Source of the DNA: Aquatica leii
Lineage: Eukaryota; Arthropoda; Insecta; Coleoptera; Lampyridae
DNA: 64,000 nucleotides
Reading direction: 5' to 3'
Assembly (NCBI GenBank): GCA_035610365.1
Contig: CM069433.1
Location: forward strand, 167,106,882-167,170,881
Every line of letters begins with the position of its first letter. Position 1 is the stretch's first letter. Below are positions 60,501 to 64,000 of the stretch, one piece after another. The position numbers and the translations under genes were made by a program. The notes beneath the pieces were generated by a model. The model was not told the origin of the DNA. It did not search any database and was given only the letters and a program-made list of their open reading frames with translations.

Positions 60501-61379
60501 CTATGAATAACAGGCCTCATTACTGCTGGATGAAATGACAACAAAACCTGAGCTTGAATACAATTCCACAAAACTTGTAATTGGAGGACCAACAATGATG
60601 TTGTCGGGAACTAAAGATGCTGCCACAAATTTAGCAACGCATGCATTGGTATTAATGTTAGCTGATTTAAGCACTCGATGGAAACAAACCATTAGATACG
60701 AATTTACTGCATTCTCGTATAACGCAGATAAAGTTTTAGAAAAACTCATCTACATAATTCGACAATCAAGCGATATTGGAATCGCAATTAAGACTATTAT
60801 TTCTGATATGGTACCATTAAATCAAGTATTTTAATGTATAGTAGGCATTATTGCTAATCGGCAGAAAAAAAAAATTTTGTCGCATCCTGTGGATAGTAAT
60901 GCAAAATTGTATGTCACGCTTGAATCTGTTCGTGTTTTTAAAATAGAGCTACCAGTTTAATGCGGCATAAAATATTTAAAATACCACTGGAAACTTACAA
61001 CAAGTACACTTCACCTAGTGATTCCATTGATATATCAGCTATAAGAGAACTGCATGCACTTGAGAGAAACAAAGGAATAAAAGTTGCACACCGGCTAAAA
61101 TAATACATGGGTCAACCCAAACAGTTTAAAAAAAATGGATGTGAACACATATGCACTTTGGCATCATGATACCGCTGCTGGTATTAGATATTATATTTCA
61201 AAAGAAAAACTTAATAAACAATACGAAACAACTGCATGGTTCTGCGAACTCATTTTTAAGTGGTTCAGCTTAATTACATCAAGTGTTTTTTAATTACGGC
61301 TTTCTAAATACGATTTAGTGAAGTATGACAAAACGATTGCATTCTCAAAACAATTTATGAACATGTGTTATGTTAAAAA

Positions 61380-62480
61380 GTTGGTGGGTTAAAATTTTTC
61401 TAGTATAAAATTTGCCCTCGACACGTCCACTTTTCGTGGATGATTGTCAAATTTGTAAAAGCACGAATTTATACTTTTTCCGGTAATGTTTGTTGCAACA
61501 CAGACCTCTGTTCAGCCCAATTCTCATCACTAAGTTATCTCACTTAATTGTTGAAGTATGTGGTTATAATTTTTTTATATTGAGGGTTTAAATTGATTTT
61601 GTTATAATTGTCTATAGCAGATTTCCGTACCGCTCACACGTTTCCTTTATCGGTGGAGATAACAAACAGATGGCATATTTGGGGAGAAATTTCCATGACG
61701 TCACGTTGCTGTAATGTAATCATTTACACCGTCAAGGGGTTGGAGGCCTGTACAATTGCGATTTTTTTAAGGAACTTTTACCATGAATTACTACATTAAG
61801 ATTGTATGATTTAAAAACGAAATTTACTGGTGATAACGCCGCATGTACGTTTTTATGTTAAATATCATATTACGTTTTAGTTAATACAGGTACGGAATTA
61901 GCTAATCCTTTACTGGATAAAATATAACTGTAAGTAATACAATTTCTAGTTTTATGATTAGTGCATGTTAGGTAGTTAACACAATTAATTATAAGATCAT
62001 TTTGTGAGTCACAAAGTGGTTTGCAGTGCGCGTTGAGTCTCTAAGTCTATAATTTCTTATATACTTTTGTGATTTTGAATTTACGAATATAAAGTCATTT
62101 CATTTTTGAATGTAAAAGTTAGACCGACTAGGTCAGTTTACTGTACAGCGTGTTGCTCAGTATAGGTCGTAACTTATATTTGTTCGACCCAAGTATTAAC
62201 GTTTGGAAAACTTACGTAATGATATTTGTCTACCTCCTTTGTCCTCTTTGGAACTACTCTCTGTAAGAGATAAATATATAAACAACTGGTGTATTTCTTC
62301 TTTTTCAGCTGCAGTTAGATTTAAACGATGTCTCCCTAATTTTGTCTTTCATCGTTTTGCCGCTTTTTTAGATTTAGATTTTATTTATAATCATCACAAA
62401 GCCTATGACCCCATCTTCGAGAACAACTGTGTTAGCCGTCGCTTATTTTTTTGTTACACGAAAACCAATGTCATCTGAAA
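61380..62480. other. unexplained insert within the P-like element
   Basis: Between YYIS/ETTAWFCELIFKWF and the RFTQDALENLF block, about 1 kb lacks transposase homology by eye. It holds TGACGTCA at 61696-61703 and a G+C-richer patch (61620-61770). It may be an intron, an insertion or a decayed coding segment. Confidence 0.3.
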
Positions 62481-63538
62481 GTTAATAATAGAGACTAAAA
62501 ATCATCTTAGCGCGGTATGGTAATATCAACTCAAACGGCACTAGATCTACAAGACAAATATTTAGAAAAATATGATTTCAACTTTATTTTGCTGGGACGG
62601 TTTACGCAAGATGCTCTTGAAAACTTATTTTCTGTCGTTAGTAGCAAAAATGCAATACTAGGACCACCAGATTTTAAAGTGGTTTTGCGGTTGTTAACAC
62701 TATGTCTGTATGAGTGTCAAATTGTGCATTGAAATTATTTTATAAACAGCCATGCCCACTTTGTTCAGTACTGTAAGCCGAATATAACTTCGTGTATCGA
62801 TGCAGACAACACATTTGATTGTAGGGATATCATGCTGAACGAACAAAAGCTTCCTACTGCGATAGAAGCTGTGAAGCAGTCTTTGTAATATTTATTAGAA
62901 AATATAATTTTGCAAAAATCTGCATGCGTCAGTTGTAGCGTAACCATGACGTATCCGTCCGAGAATCTGAATGAATTTTTAGAATTAGCTTTGAAAAGTT
63001 ATAAAGAGACTGTTTTAATTTATCCCAAGCTAGAAGTCTTGCATTATTCCTTGAGTACCGAGGAATATTTAAAAAAATTTAAATTAGACTTTAATTAAGT
63101 AATAAGATTTATTATGAAGATATTTCCAAATCAAAGTATTCCGGTACTATCTGACACCAATACATTTTCTTCAATTCAAATTTTCCGCTTTTTTTGGAGT
63201 AAAAATAGTGTCAATAGAAGACTTCCATTTAAATTTGACCTTGAAAGAAGCGAGAGAAAAGTTCTATCCTAGTTTTGTATCTTTCTTACAGTTTAGTAAC
63301 TGTTGGAACGTTAATATCCTTATAAATATAAGAAGAATTTTCTGTTTCTTAATTTCCTTACTGGTTAACCGTAACCTTACTTTTATCCTTTGTTTATTTA
63401 TTTGAATTTCAAAGTATTTTTTTACTATTTCTTTTCTACTTCTTCAATTTTATACATTTTTTAATAAGTAAGAACGAGTATTTATTATACTTCAATTTTG
63501 TTATTAAACTAACTGATTTTAAGTACCTAATACAAAAC

Positions 63539-63670
63539 ATGCCAAAGTGTTACTACAAGAATTGTAAAAGTAGCTCAAAATCTAAGACCCACTTTATAGA
63601 GTTTCTCGTCTGGAGACAAACATCTTGCCCTATAAAAGCATTTCGTGCTTTGGATTCATTTTGTAGACCA
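63539..63670 (+). pseudogene. THAP domain start, second P-like copy or host gene
   Basis: ATG at 63539 opens MPKCYYKNCKSSSKSKTHF, with the Cys-x4-Cys of a THAP zinc finger (C2CH; second half not found). The frame stops at about 63672 after a possible shift. It follows the end of the P-like element by 440 bp, so it may be a second copy in the same orientation. The rest of the window to 64000 shows nothing firm. Confidence 0.42.
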
Positions 63671-64000
63671 TGAAGAATTGCTAGTATGAAAAAGATAGTC
63701 GGTAATAGTTGCCATAAATTTGTTCTGAGATAATTCGATTTTGCAGATGATGAAGATAACGAAGAAGCAATTTTTGCATTTGATGATGTAAAAAAAATAT
63801 GATCTCCATCTATGCCAACCTTCAGAACCTTGCACTTCTGTTTCTTTTACTGCGAACACTTTGACTATTTATATATGCATTCATGTGTTTTTTAAATAGC
63901 AAAACTTGTTTAGACAGAATGATTACGTCTTCTGCACACAAAACATAATCTTCATATTTTAGTGTCAACAAGTTTTCATACATTGTGGTATTATTTTCAT

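Larger units (their letters stand above)
57000..63097 (+). mobile_element. P/THAP9-like element, interrupted by a Harbinger element
   Basis: A THAP DNA-binding domain starts near 57000 (FPKCKNCSKGGYRLFSVPTAKND, REEKC, YQQELQFL). It is split by what looks like an intron (about 57155-57238) before HFIDDQFEMNRKNNQKLI. The catalytic region lies beyond the inserted element: LVIGG, NLATHALVLMLADLSTRWKQTI, VLEKLIYIIRQSSDIGIAIKTIISDM (60570-60815), YALWHHDTAAGIRYYIS (61147-61200), ETTAWFCELIFKWF, RFTQDALENLFSVV (62597-62640), and a C-terminal domain with CVSCSVTM to 63097. This order is that of P-element transposases. Stops and an unexplained 61400-62480 gap show it is dead. Confidence 0.72.

Noticed and set aside
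60535-60834. Possible host THAP9-type gene
   Set aside because: Stops and frameshifts follow downstream and the N-terminal part is split by another transposon, so treated as a dead element.

Overview
The window is eukaryotic and almost certainly insect nuclear DNA: strongly A+T-rich, with spliced genes using GT-AG introns, long introns and intergenic space packed with decayed transposable elements. The host genes (insect-type single-domain von Willebrand C proteins, an SLC22 organic cation transporter, a divergent ionotropic-receptor-like protein) and the transposon mix (hAT, piggyBac, P/THAP, Harbinger, pogo, mariner-like, BEL/Pao, Gypsy, Penelope-like, several LINEs) would suit a beetle or related insect. 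The order cannot be fixed from sequence alone.

Host genes. (1) Minus strand at the left edge (1-238): signal-peptide exon and partial second exon of a small cysteine-rich secreted protein (SVWC/Vago-like), running off the window. (2) Minus strand 15811-16578: a single-exon 255-residue protein with signal peptide and one C-terminal membrane helix, resembling the amino-terminal part of divergent insect ionotropic receptors but lacking the channel. (3) Plus strand 31369-35055: a complete three-exon SVWC/Vago-like gene of 110 residues with eight cysteines. (4) Minus strand 51377-35220: a complete five-exon SLC22-type organic cation transporter of 503 residues, read by following splice phases. Genes 3 and 4 converge, with stop codons 164 bp apart. 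The two SVWC genes share an 88-bp first coding exon and a phase-1 first intron.

Mobile elements. 0.7-1.9 kb: Harbinger scrap and a palindromic Penelope-like (PLE) tail with a hammerhead-like core. 3.1-4.0 kb: SWIM/YqaJ-type remnant. 4.4-5.0 kb: hAT-like MITE with target duplication. 7.0-10.3 kb: BEL/Pao pol on minus. 10.4-11.7 kb: mariner-like and LINE ORF1-like remnants. 11.9-14.7 kb: LINE on minus. 17.5-25.9 kb: a tandem duplication whose second copy is split by a 3.66-kb hAT element with a perfect 8-bp target duplication and whose right end lies in a TTAA-flanked piggyBac, itself split by a hAT-like MITE with another perfect 8-bp duplication. 28.0-30.2 kb: mariner-like and pogo-like remnants. 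Transporter introns (36.2-51.3 kb): a 150-bp foldback, a possible LTR, Tc1-like, Gypsy and mariner-like scraps and two LINE copies. 51.9-56.8 kb: two PLE copies head to head, one interrupted by piggyBac. 57.0-63.1 kb: P/THAP element interrupted by a Harbinger-type element with roughly 700-bp inverted arms; another THAP domain starts at 63539.

All transposase and polymerase frames are broken, so these are fossils; relative ages can be read from nesting. No tRNA, rRNA or CRISPR was seen. Gene models rest on splice-site consistency and domain recognition by eye; no search was run.
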